Positions 8,433 through 15,761 of a DNA stretch of 64,000 bases are shown here, piece after piece. Made by a program: the position numbers and the translations under genes. Each line of letters begins with the position of its first letter. Positions within the stretch are counted from its first letter, which is position 1. The notes below the pieces were generated by a model that saw nothing but the letters and a program-made list of their open reading frames with translations, did no database searches and was not told the origin of the DNA. Location of the stretch: assembly GCF_001264245.1 (NCBI RefSeq), contig NZ_CP011339.1, positions 1,240,001-1,304,000 on the forward strand. The letters are read 5' to 3'. This DNA comes from Microcystis panniformis FACHB-1757. GTDB lineage: Bacteria > Cyanobacteriota > Cyanobacteriia > Cyanobacteriales > Microcystaceae.

Positions 8433-9410
8433 CTATCGAACCTGAATCTTGTCGGGGGGCTGGGAAGTAACCATTGGAGCGGCGATTAAACTTTGGGCTA
8501 GACTATCGGCATAAGCCGTCATGTCTAAAGCATCCATTACCTCTTGGGCGGATTTGTAGCGATGACGGACAGAGACTTCCAGCATTTTTTTCAGGACTTT
8601 AGCAAACTGGGGACTCACCTTGACTAATTTTTCCCAGAGTAATTCACCTGTATTAATATCAACTTCAATCGCTTTAGGAGATTTGCCCGTGAGTAGATAG
8701 AGACAGGTAGCTCCCACCGCATAGATATCACTAGCGTAAACGGGACGCATGGCCATCTGTTCGGGGGGGGCAAAACCCTGGGTACCCACGGCAAAATTAG
8801 TGAAAGCGGTTTGAGAATCGGCATTGGCCATGACGCTATTAACTTGATTTTTGACAGCCCCGAAGTCAATCAGAACCAATTTTCGGTCTGTTTGCCGACG
8901 AACTAGGTTAGCGGGTTTGATATCCCGATGAATTACCTTTTGCTCGTGGACATATTTCAAAATCGGCAAGAGTTCACTTAAAAACTGTTTGACTCCCGCT
9001 TCGCTAAACGGTCCGCGTTTTTTGACCTCTTGGTGCAGGTTATGACCTTTAACGTATTCTTGAACTAGATAAAACTGTTGATTATCTTCAAAATAGTCCA
9101 ATAATCGGGGAATCTGCGGATGAACTCCCAGTTTTGCCAAGGTGGCCGCTTCTCGATCAAAAAGTTCCCTCGCCATGCGAAAAACATTAGCATCTTGAGG
9201 GGGAGGTTGCAGTTGTTTGACCACACAGAGGGGCTTATCTGGTAGGGACAGATCCGATGAAACAAAAGTTGCCCCAAACCCACCTTTCCCCAAAATGCGT
9301 AGGGTTTGATAGCGGTCGTGCAGAAGAAGTTTTGAACCGCAACTCTCGCAGATTAACGCTGTCGGGGCGTTTTTCGGTTGAGTACAGTTGGGATTAAGGC
9401 AGTAGGTCAT
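8433..9410 (-). CDS. Serine/threonine protein kinase with N-terminal zinc ribbon (SpkB-like, frameshifted)
   Basis: A 325-residue eukaryotic-type kinase. The N-terminus has a four-cysteine ribbon (CLNPNC and CESCG), then the glycine loop GKGGFGATF (about 40-48), the catalytic loop HRDIKPANL, DFGAVKN (DFG) and an APPEQ segment. All catalytic residues (Lys, Asp, Asp) are present. The Cys ribbon plus kinase plus downstream pentapeptide repeats match Synechocystis SpkB, which is reported to act in motility and oxidative stress signalling. Here the frame ends (PPDKIQVR) soon after a C6 run at 8454-8459, one base short of joining the pentapeptide segment at 7825-8355. Confidence 0.85.
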   Translation of the reverse strand: MTYCLNPNCTQPKNAPTALICESCGSKLLLHDRYQTLRILGKGGFGATFVSSDLSLPDKPLCVVKQLQPPPQDANVFRMARELFDREAATLAKLGVHPQIPRLLDYFEDNQQFYLVQEYVKGHNLHQEVKKRGPFSEAGVKQFLSELLPILKYVHEQKVIHRDIKPANLVRRQTDRKLVLIDFGAVKNQVNSVMANADSQTAFTNFAVGTQGFAPPEQMAMRPVYASDIYAVGATCLYLLTGKSPKAIEVDINTGELLWEKLVKVSPQFAKVLKKMLEVSVRHRYKSAQEVMDALDMTAYADSLAQSLIAAPMVTSQPPDKIQVR

Positions 9411-9553
9411 CTAGAGCCACCAATTGACCGATCTTTTTTACTAACACACCTTAACAATGCACTTTAAGAGATTCTCCTCAAGGGGGGGTATCTCCCAAAG
9501 TCTAAAGCCAGAGGCCTCAGACAATCAAAGCGCCTGTAACGCCTTTTTTGTTT

Positions 9554-9590
9554 GACGCTCCCCGCTCTAAAAAGACGGGGATTCTTCGTT
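9554..9590 (-). ncRNA. Putative right-end / reRNA (omega RNA) 3' hairpin of the TnpB element
   Basis: A GC stem with an A-rich loop spans 9560-9580 and overlaps the tnpB stop codon (TAG, 9569-9567). In characterised TnpB systems the guide RNA is processed from the 3' end of the tnpB transcript and the element's right end, with the guide beginning just outside. By analogy the guide would start near 9551 and run to lower coordinates. Transcription and processing cannot be read from the sequence. Confidence 0.4.
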
Positions 9591-10790
9591 CATTGAGTCT
9601 CCGTTAGCAAGCAGGATTTCTCCAACCAACCAAGAGGGAATCTCTCCCGAAGCGTTTAAAGTTTGCGTGCGCCCCACGCTACTTAATCCCTTTTGCAAGA
9701 TGTTTAAAGCGGCGTTTCTATCTCGACAATCTGTATATCCACAATGAGGACAAACATGGGTTCGAGTAGATAGCGACTTTTGGACTTTTTGTCCACAATT
9801 AGAACAATTTTGAGACGTATTATGGGGTGAGACAGCGATAGTTAACTTGCAGTATTTGTCCCCAAAATACTCTAGCCATTGCCTAAAAACAGACCATCCT
9901 GCATCAGTTATCGACTTAGCTAAATGACGATTTTTGACCATGCCTTTGATATTTAAGTTTTCATAGGCGATTAAGTCGTTAGACTTAACTAAACGGAGTG
10001 CCACACTCTTGACAAACTCTTCTCGTTGCCTACTTACTCTTAAATGTTTCCGAGCATATCGCTTTCTAGCTTTGTGATAATTACGAGATTGTTTTTTACC
10101 CTTACGGTATTTCTTTGACTTTTTCCTGTTTAATCGGTTTAATTGTTTTTCAGCTTTTCGATAGTAGTTCGGACAATCAATTTGATGGCCTTCGCTATCT
10201 ACTAAGAAAAACTTTAAGCCGACATCAATCCCAGTAGCTTTCTGGGAAGGTGTTAAAGGTTTAACCGTGTCTCTGGGGTCTAATTTAATGCAGAACTGCA
10301 CATAGTAACCATCGGCACGATTAAGGATTCTTACCCGTTTAATCTGGTCTGGTTGATAATAATTAATATCTCTAGAGCCAATCAGTTTAAGAGTCCCAAT
10401 ACCTTTTTTGTCTGTAAAGGTAATATGGCGTTTATCTTTTGATAGCTTCCATCCAGATACTTTATACTCAACAGAACGAGAATGTTTTTTAAACTTAGGG
10501 TAGCCTTTCTTTCCTTTAACTTTATTTTGGCAATTATCGTAAAACCGAGTAATTGCCCGCAAGGTTCTTTCTACGGCAGTCTGGCAAGCATGGGAGTTTA
10601 AATCATCAACAAATTTAAACTCTTTCCTTAATGCTGTGTTGTACCGAAATAACTCTGTTTTGCCAACACCTGGATTATCCATCCAATAACGCAGGACTTT
10701 ATTCCGAACAAATTGGGTTGTCCGTATTGCCTCATTAATGGCTTCTATTTGATTAGGTTTTGGCTTAACTTTGTATTTTAGTACAAACAT
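9567..10790 (-). CDS. tnpB: RNA-guided endonuclease TnpB (IS605 OrfB)
   Basis: A 407-residue TnpB with the full RuvC-like active site: Asp in ATGIDVGLKFF, Glu in AYENLNIKGM and Asp in CRDRNAALNI. The zinc ribbon CSNCGQ...CPHCG lies between the last two. A basic stretch (RKKSKKYRKGKKQ) precedes the catalytic core. TnpB proteins are programmable nucleases that cut DNA next to a short target-adjacent motif and help the element persist. The gene is full-length with intact catalytic residues. There is no adjacent tnpA. Its stop lies inside the right-end hairpin. Confidence 0.92.
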   Translation of the reverse strand: MFVLKYKVKPKPNQIEAINEAIRTTQFVRNKVLRYWMDNPGVGKTELFRYNTALRKEFKFVDDLNSHACQTAVERTLRAITRFYDNCQNKVKGKKGYPKFKKHSRSVEYKVSGWKLSKDKRHITFTDKKGIGTLKLIGSRDINYYQPDQIKRVRILNRADGYYVQFCIKLDPRDTVKPLTPSQKATGIDVGLKFFLVDSEGHQIDCPNYYRKAEKQLNRLNRKKSKKYRKGKKQSRNYHKARKRYARKHLRVSRQREEFVKSVALRLVKSNDLIAYENLNIKGMVKNRHLAKSITDAGWSVFRQWLEYFGDKYCKLTIAVSPHNTSQNCSNCGQKVQKSLSTRTHVCPHCGYTDCRDRNAALNILQKGLSSVGRTQTLNASGEIPSWLVGEILLANGDSMNEESPSF

Positions 10791-10830
10791 TTTGACATTG
10801 CTCGATCGAGTAAGTACCTAAGCAAAATTA

Positions 10831-11251
10831 ATTACACATATCTAACCACCTCTTGCCTCTTGCCTCTTGCCTTTTGCCTTTCTTCACTAGGAAATTTATT
10901 TTGCACGACTACTTATCGACATCTTAACACAAAATTCCTTAAGTTGACAGGCTCTTCGGTTTGTGTTATGCAATGGACGGGGGTTATAAGGGATGGAACC
11001 CTTATATAGAAAGGCATTTAGCGATTTTTGTTAATTGTTTTTATCTAGAGCGAACTAATCAATTAAGTCTCTTGCCAGATAAGGATTTAGTCGATTTATG
11101 CCCCCCTATCGAACCATACCAAGTAACGAAGAACCAGTTGACAATACATATTTAAGGTGGAGCTGCCCGACCCTGCGCGGGCATGGCGGGGCTTGTACCC
11201 AAATTTTCGGTCAACTAATGTTAGCTTTTCTTGATAATTGATCATCCCTCA
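10831..11251. other. Intergenic region with repeat fragments
   Basis: Contents in order: CCTCTTG/CCTTTTG tandem heptamers (about 10850-10880), a solitary GGCTCTTC end of the 132-bp MITE family (from 10950), a short hairpin AAGGGATGGAACCCTT (about 10988-11003), and a GC-rich block GCCCGACCCTGCGCGGGC (about 11165-11182). An open frame of 64 codons at 10961-11155 has no recognisable motif. No gene is supported. Confidence 0.5.
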
Positions 11252-12742
11252 TCACTTTTTCCCTTTCATCAAAGCGGCCCGGGCCTGTTCGCGGTCATCG
11301 AAATGGATTTTTTCCGTCCCCAAAATTTGATAATCTTCGTGACCTTTACCCGCAATAATTACTCCGTCTCCCGGTTGTGCTGTTTGAATAGCGGTGTCAA
11401 TGGCCAAAGCGCGATCGCTAATTACCTGCACGGTAATTTCTGGGGGAATGCCAGCGATAATATCCTCAAGGATTCGTTCGGGAGACTCTGTGCGAGGGTT
11501 ATCGGAGGTAACTATGGCTAAATCTGCTAATTCTGCGGCTATTTTACCCATTAACGGTCGTTTTGTCCGATCTCGATCGCCACCACAACCAAAAACACAA
11601 ATCATCCGACCGGAAATAAAGGGCCGGGAAGCTTTTAAAACATTCTCTAAACTGTCGGGAGTATGGGCATAATCGACAATGACGCTGATATCTTGGTCGG
11701 GAGCGGTGCTAACCCGTTCCATCCGCCCCGGTACTCCTGAAAATTGGGGAATTTGGGCGATTACTGTCTCTAAATCTACACCACATTCTAACACTGCCGC
11801 CACCGCCGCTAACAGGTTAGCTAGATTATATTGACCCACTAGAGGAGAAGCAAAGGCTATTTCTCCTCGGGGAGTCACCATCACCCCTTCCACTCCCGTG
11901 GGTTGATACTGTAAATCCTTAGTATAAAAATCGGCACTAGCATCGGACACACTATAGGTTAAAACCTGTTGGGGAGACAGGGAGGCCGCTAAACGTTGAC
12001 CATAGACATCATCAAGGTTAATAATCGCCTTACCTTGCAGATAATCGGGACTAAATAATTTAGCTTTAGCGGCAAAATAATCCTCCATATCGAGGTGATA
12101 ATCGAGATGGTCCCGGGTGAGATTAGTAAACACTGTCACGGGAAAAGTACAACCCTGTACCCGTCCCTGGGCCAGTGCATGGGAACTAACTTCCATGACG
12201 GCGATTTCATTGCCGGCGCTCACCGCTTTGGCCAAACTGGCTTGTAACTCGTTAGCGAAAGGGGTGGTATGATTAGCGGTTTCTTGGAATCCTTGCCAAC
12301 GGGTGTAAAGAGTCCCGAATAAAGCGGTGGGAATCCCTGCTTGGCTGAGAAAATATTCAATTAGATGGGTGGTGGTGGTTTTGCCGTTGGTTCCCGTCAC
12401 ACCGATTAATTTTAGGGTTTGGGCAGGATAATGATAAAATTTAGCAGCGATCGCGGCAGTGGCAGTAACTAAATCTGCCACAACGATTACGCAAGCATCC
12501 TCCGGGGGGGGAAATTTAGCGGCGGCTGCCGGGGAGATAATCGCCGCTAGGGCCCCGGTTTCCAAAGCGGAACGCCAAAATTCGCCGCCATCCACCCGCG
12601 TTCCGGGTAAACCGATAAATAGATCTCCCGGTTGACAAGCATGGGAATTGGTGGAAATTCCTGTAATCTCGGTAATAGAAGCGATAGGAGAAGAAATCGG
12701 GGAAACCGGAGTGATATTTGTCAAAAGTTCTTGTAGTTTCAT
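11252..12742 (-). CDS. murE: UDP-N-acetylmuramoyl-tripeptide synthetase MurE
   Basis: A 496-residue Mur ligase that adds the third amino acid (meso-diaminopimelate in cyanobacteria) to UDP-MurNAc-L-Ala-D-Glu in peptidoglycan synthesis. The ATP loop GVTGTNGKTTTTHLI is at about residues 113-127, followed by NLTRDHLDYH and GCGGDRDRTKRPLMG. The motif DNPRTESP near the C-terminus is the DNPR signature that selects meso-diaminopimelate. All three Mur domains are present. The neighbours are repeat-rich gaps, so it appears to be transcribed alone. Confidence 0.95.
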   Translation of the reverse strand: MKLQELLTNITPVSPISSPIASITEITGISTNSHACQPGDLFIGLPGTRVDGGEFWRSALETGALAAIISPAAAAKFPPPEDACVIVVADLVTATAAIAAKFYHYPAQTLKLIGVTGTNGKTTTTHLIEYFLSQAGIPTALFGTLYTRWQGFQETANHTTPFANELQASLAKAVSAGNEIAVMEVSSHALAQGRVQGCTFPVTVFTNLTRDHLDYHLDMEDYFAAKAKLFSPDYLQGKAIINLDDVYGQRLAASLSPQQVLTYSVSDASADFYTKDLQYQPTGVEGVMVTPRGEIAFASPLVGQYNLANLLAAVAAVLECGVDLETVIAQIPQFSGVPGRMERVSTAPDQDISVIVDYAHTPDSLENVLKASRPFISGRMICVFGCGGDRDRTKRPLMGKIAAELADLAIVTSDNPRTESPERILEDIIAGIPPEITVQVISDRALAIDTAIQTAQPGDGVIIAGKGHEDYQILGTEKIHFDDREQARAALMKGKK

Positions 12743-12883
12743 AGTCAGGATTGAATCTAGGGATTGCTGCTTTTAGATTAGCCGATAATCAAAGAGGTTC
12801 CTAGTCCGAAATGGGAAGTGGGTTTTTCAGTGATCAGTAAACAGTAATCAGTAATCAGTGAACTGAAAACTCACATCTGATAA

Positions 12884-13015
12884 GGCTCTCTTGTACTTTG
12901 TGGGAAAATGTGGGTATTCTTGATAGTTTCTTGGGTAAGTAAGCACTGAAAGCCTTATCCAAAGACCGTTTGAAAAGCCATAAATTTTGCTTATCACACG
13001 AAACCCAAGAGAGCC
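12884..13015. mobile_element. 132-bp MITE-like element, GGCTCT family, copy C
   Basis: Ends GGCTCTCTTG / CAAGAGAGCC form ten-base inverted repeats, and the length is exactly that of copies A and B. The interior has diverged. The element is flanked on both sides by TCTGATAA (12876-12883 and 13016-13023), an apparent 8-bp target duplication. It is inserted in a TCAGTTATCAG tract. Confidence 0.8.
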
Positions 13016-13198
13016 TCTGATAACTGATAACTGATAACTGATAACTGAAATCCCCAAAACCCTATCACCCTATCACCCTATCTCCTGCCTTTTGCCTTTT
13101 GCCGACCGGCTCCTGATATCTGCGATAAGCTAAAAAAAACAAGGCTATAGCTTGTCAACTATTGACGATTTTCTGCTGACTATTTTCGGGATATTTAT

Positions 13199-13945
13199 AT
13201 GCAATTCGTCGATTTTCTGGCTCTCATTCATCCTGTCCTAGGGATAGTGGTCGTTTTCCCTATTATCGGCCTCGTAGTTAACTTTGCTTGGCAAACCCGT
13301 CAACGTCGCCTAGAAACCAACCCGGGAAATAAAAGTAAAATTCCGCCAGTGGTCGGGCTGGAACATCTACGCTTAGGCCGCTGGTTAACGGCTACAGTGG
13401 TAGGGGTTAACCTGTTAGCACTAGCTTACTCGGTCGTTTACGGTTTTAATGGTTTTGTCGATCAACAAAAAGACGGAAAATTAGACTCCTTTCAGGTCAT
13501 TTTTGTGATTTTGATGTTTTTTGTCACCATTGTCTCTTTGGTCTGTCTCTACCGCGCTAAACAAGCCCTCTGGCGCGGAATTTTTGCCACTTTGACTGGC
13601 ATGGGTTTAATTATTATCGGTTCTCAGGATGGGGTCTGGCGACTCTCGGCCCAATGGTACTGGTCTCACTACTATATCGGCATGGCGGCATCATTACTGA
13701 TGATTTTCTCTCTGGCAATTGTCGAAGATATCTATAAAGACCGTTCCCATCGTTGGCGCATTGCCCATACAATTCTCAATTGTATTGCTCTGGCTCTCTT
13801 TCTGGGACAAGCCATGACCGGTTCGAGGGATTTGCTGGAAATTCCCCTCAGTTGGCAAAAACCGGCAATTTATCGCTGTGATTTCACCAATAAAACCTGT
13901 CCTGAACCGAAATCCTCAACCCCCCTCATTAACCCGATAAGCTAA
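13199..13945 (+). CDS. DUF4079 family membrane protein
   Basis: A 248-residue integral membrane protein with about six hydrophobic segments. Its pattern (LIHPVLGIVVVFP near the N-terminus, VGLEHLRLGRWL, and HYYIGMAASLLMIFSLA in the second half) matches the cyanobacterial and plant DUF4079 family. Histidines at the ends of helices (HPVLG, EHLR, HYYIG, RWRIAHT) resemble haem-ligating positions in cytochrome b561-like proteins. Haem binding is inference, and no function is established. It stands alone between a repeat cluster and the convergent PilX-like gene. Confidence 0.7.
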   Translation: MQFVDFLALIHPVLGIVVVFPIIGLVVNFAWQTRQRRLETNPGNKSKIPPVVGLEHLRLGRWLTATVVGVNLLALAYSVVYGFNGFVDQQKDGKLDSFQVIFVILMFFVTIVSLVCLYRAKQALWRGIFATLTGMGLIIIGSQDGVWRLSAQWYWSHYYIGMAASLLMIFSLAIVEDIYKDRSHRWRIAHTILNCIALALFLGQAMTGSRDLLEIPLSWQKPAIYRCDFTNKTCPEPKSSTPLINPIS

Positions 13946-13951
13946 ACTTTT

Positions 13952-14563
13952 TTAGGGACTGGGAGAGGGTGAAGCAGTTGGCGCACACAGAGATGTACCC
14001 GTAGTATCAATGGGTTCCTCACACCAATTGTCAATACCACCAAGTTGGGGAAATGGGGGTCTCAGGTCTTCGATTAATTCAGTCCATTCTACCCTTTGAG
14101 TAACAGCTACAGCACCGCTAGTTGAGGCACAGTCTGAAATTTTGCCCCAATTTTTACCCCAGGCAGCACCGAAGAAATTACCATTACCAGTGTTACCGAG
14201 GGAATAGTGAGGAGCAAAGATAAACGCTTGTAGTCTTTGGTCTCCTCTCAGACAAATTTTCGCGGAATCTGATTCACTATAGGCATAAATTTGTAGATTG
14301 CCCGGTTTACAGTCAGGCTTAGCACCACAATTGTGTTCGATCGCACCGTTAATATTACCTTGAACATAGAAAAATACCCGGTACCCCGCAGTGATGGTAA
14401 TCTTCTCGTCATCTTCCTCATCCAAGTTGATATTATTAACAATATACTCGTACACTCCGCTGGGAGATGCTGTGTCTCCCGTTCTGGGAAAAGTTTCAGA
14501 ACTGGTAAGGTCTCCTAGGCTTGGAATACCGGTGGGAGTCTCCGGTAAATTGGGGAAAAACAC
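13952..14563 (-). pseudogene. C-terminal part of frameshifted PilX-like protein
   Basis: The open frame (about 203 codons counted from a GTG) continues the protein encoded at 14515-15390 in another frame. It contains a beta-rich domain with YRVFFYVQGNINGAI, paired cysteines (CGAKPDC) and a Pro/Ser-rich tail. Reading one extra C in the minus-strand C7 run (plus-strand G7 at 14585-14591) converts the upstream frame into this one and yields a continuous protein of about 480 residues, passing through NPPYKAQVVGVFFPNLPETP-like sequence. Confidence 0.7.
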
Positions 14564-15390
14564 ACCGACAACTTGTGCTTTGTAGGGGGGGTTCCAGTGC
14601 TGGGCGTTGGAATCTTATCCTGCTTAATATCACATTCTGGCCACGCCACAACCTCCACCACATCCCCTTCAAATTTAGCACCATCGTCCGCCGTTCCCTC
14701 ACTTATCCATAAAGCTGGGACCGTGGTGCGGTTAAATGCGAGGGGAGGGGCATCAAGAATAGGGATAGTTACCACCACGCGGTTACGGGAGGCGGCATTG
14801 TCGTCAATATCTCTATTGATAGCAATGTTAGTTAGGTCTTTTTCGGGACTTTTGCGAGAACGTCCTTCGAGGGTGAGAACTCCCTGCCCGGACACAGGAT
14901 TATAATCATATCCAACCACGCGATAATAACGATTATTACCGAGATCAACCCATTTATCTTCGCTCAAATCTCTTAATTCACGGATTTTTGCCTTCAAGGT
15001 ATCAGCATCGTTGGGATTACTACAGGAGGGGGCGGCGTCGACTAATTTTTTTAAATGTTTTTGTAAATCGTTACTGGGATCAGTAACCACTTCGGCGTTT
15101 TTCCAACAGCCGTGAGTATCACAGTTACTATCACTATTAAACCTCGCCATAACTCGAACACTATTGAGTAGATCCTGCACGCGAGCCACTCCAACTTCGG
15201 AACTTCTTAAAGCATCAGCCCGGACTTTTTGGGCAATTACTTTCGATTGGTCCCCTTGGGCGCGCATTATCATAGTTATTCCTGTCACCATGAGGATGAG
15301 TCCAATTAACACGGCAAGAGGCAAGGCAAACCCCTTTTCCTTATTAGCCATCAGGTGAAGGTATAAACGATTGTTCATAAGCCAGTCCAT
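14515..15390 (-). pseudogene. PilX-like / prepilin-like protein, N-terminal part, frameshifted
   Basis: A short basic leader, then KEKGFALPLAVLIGLILMVT: a glycine-phenylalanine junction followed by a hydrophobic helix, like type IV prepilin-like proteins of the PilX/minor pilin type. There is no Glu at the usual +5 position, so processing by PilD is uncertain. The following 200 residues are polar with paired cysteines (SNCDTHGC). Cyanobacterial proteins of this kind accompany type IV pili or exopolysaccharide export. The frame ends shortly after a C7 run at 14591-14585, and the missing C-terminus is at 13952-14563. The start is uncertain: ATG 15390 or the later Met of the MANKEKGF stretch. 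Confidence 0.65.
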
Positions 15391-15524
15391 CTAAGAATGG
15401 TTACTTTTACTACAATAATATCAATTTTTGGTCAAGTGAAAACTGTGAGAATACAGGAATAGCACTGTGAGTGAAATCACAGACTAAGGCCAGTTGATAG
15501 GATAATCAGCCAGTAATTTTTCGA
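15391..15524. other. Short gap upstream of PilX-like gene
   Basis: This AT-rich stretch should hold the promoter of the minus-strand PilX-like gene. I see no convincing -35/-10 pair and no further gene. Confidence 0.3.
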
Positions 15525-15738
15525 TAAGTATGTAGGCGTTAAAAATTATCAGACACCCCCCTTATCAAGGAGGATCCCCCCGCCTATCGGCACCCCCCTT
15601 ATCAAGGGGGGCAGGGGGATCGGCACCCCCCTTATCAAGGGGGGACTAAGGGGGGATCGGCATCCCCCTTATCAAGGGGGGACTAAGGGGGGATCGAACC
15701 TAAAATCTATTTTTAATTTAATTATAACCAGCTACTTA
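15525..15738. mobile_element. Interspersed repeat with TAAGTA ends and CCCCCCTTATCAAGGGGGG palindromes, copy 1
   Basis: The ends TAAGTA...CTACTTA are inverted repeats and the inner flank CGCCTAC/GTAGGCG is shared with copies at 25023-25174 and 36929-37100. The core has four imperfect copies of a CCCCCTTATCAAGGGGG palindrome separated by ACTAAGGGGGGATCGGCA spacers. Each palindrome can form a strong hairpin. This is the longest of the three copies. Confidence 0.8.
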
Positions 15739-15761
15739 AGTATTTTCGATTTTTGACTGAA

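Larger units (their letters stand above)
9552..10830 (-). mobile_element. Stand-alone IS200/IS605-type (IS1341-like) TnpB element
   Basis: The element contains tnpB but no tnpA. The right end is defined by a hairpin (CCCCG at 9560-9564 pairing with CGGGG at 9576-9580, with an inner TCT/AGA) and a terminal GCGTCAA ending near 9552. The left end lies just upstream of the tnpB ATG, where CTCGATCGAG forms a small palindrome (about 10801-10810); this boundary is approximate. Mobility would depend on a TnpA from elsewhere in the genome. Confidence 0.65.

Noticed and set aside
10961..11155. Open frame of 64 codons after the TnpB element
   Set aside because: No motif, no ribosome site, and it begins inside a repeat fragment.
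12848..13057. Open frame of 69 codons on the minus strand
   Set aside because: It lies inside MITE copy C and the flanking TCAGTTATCAG units.
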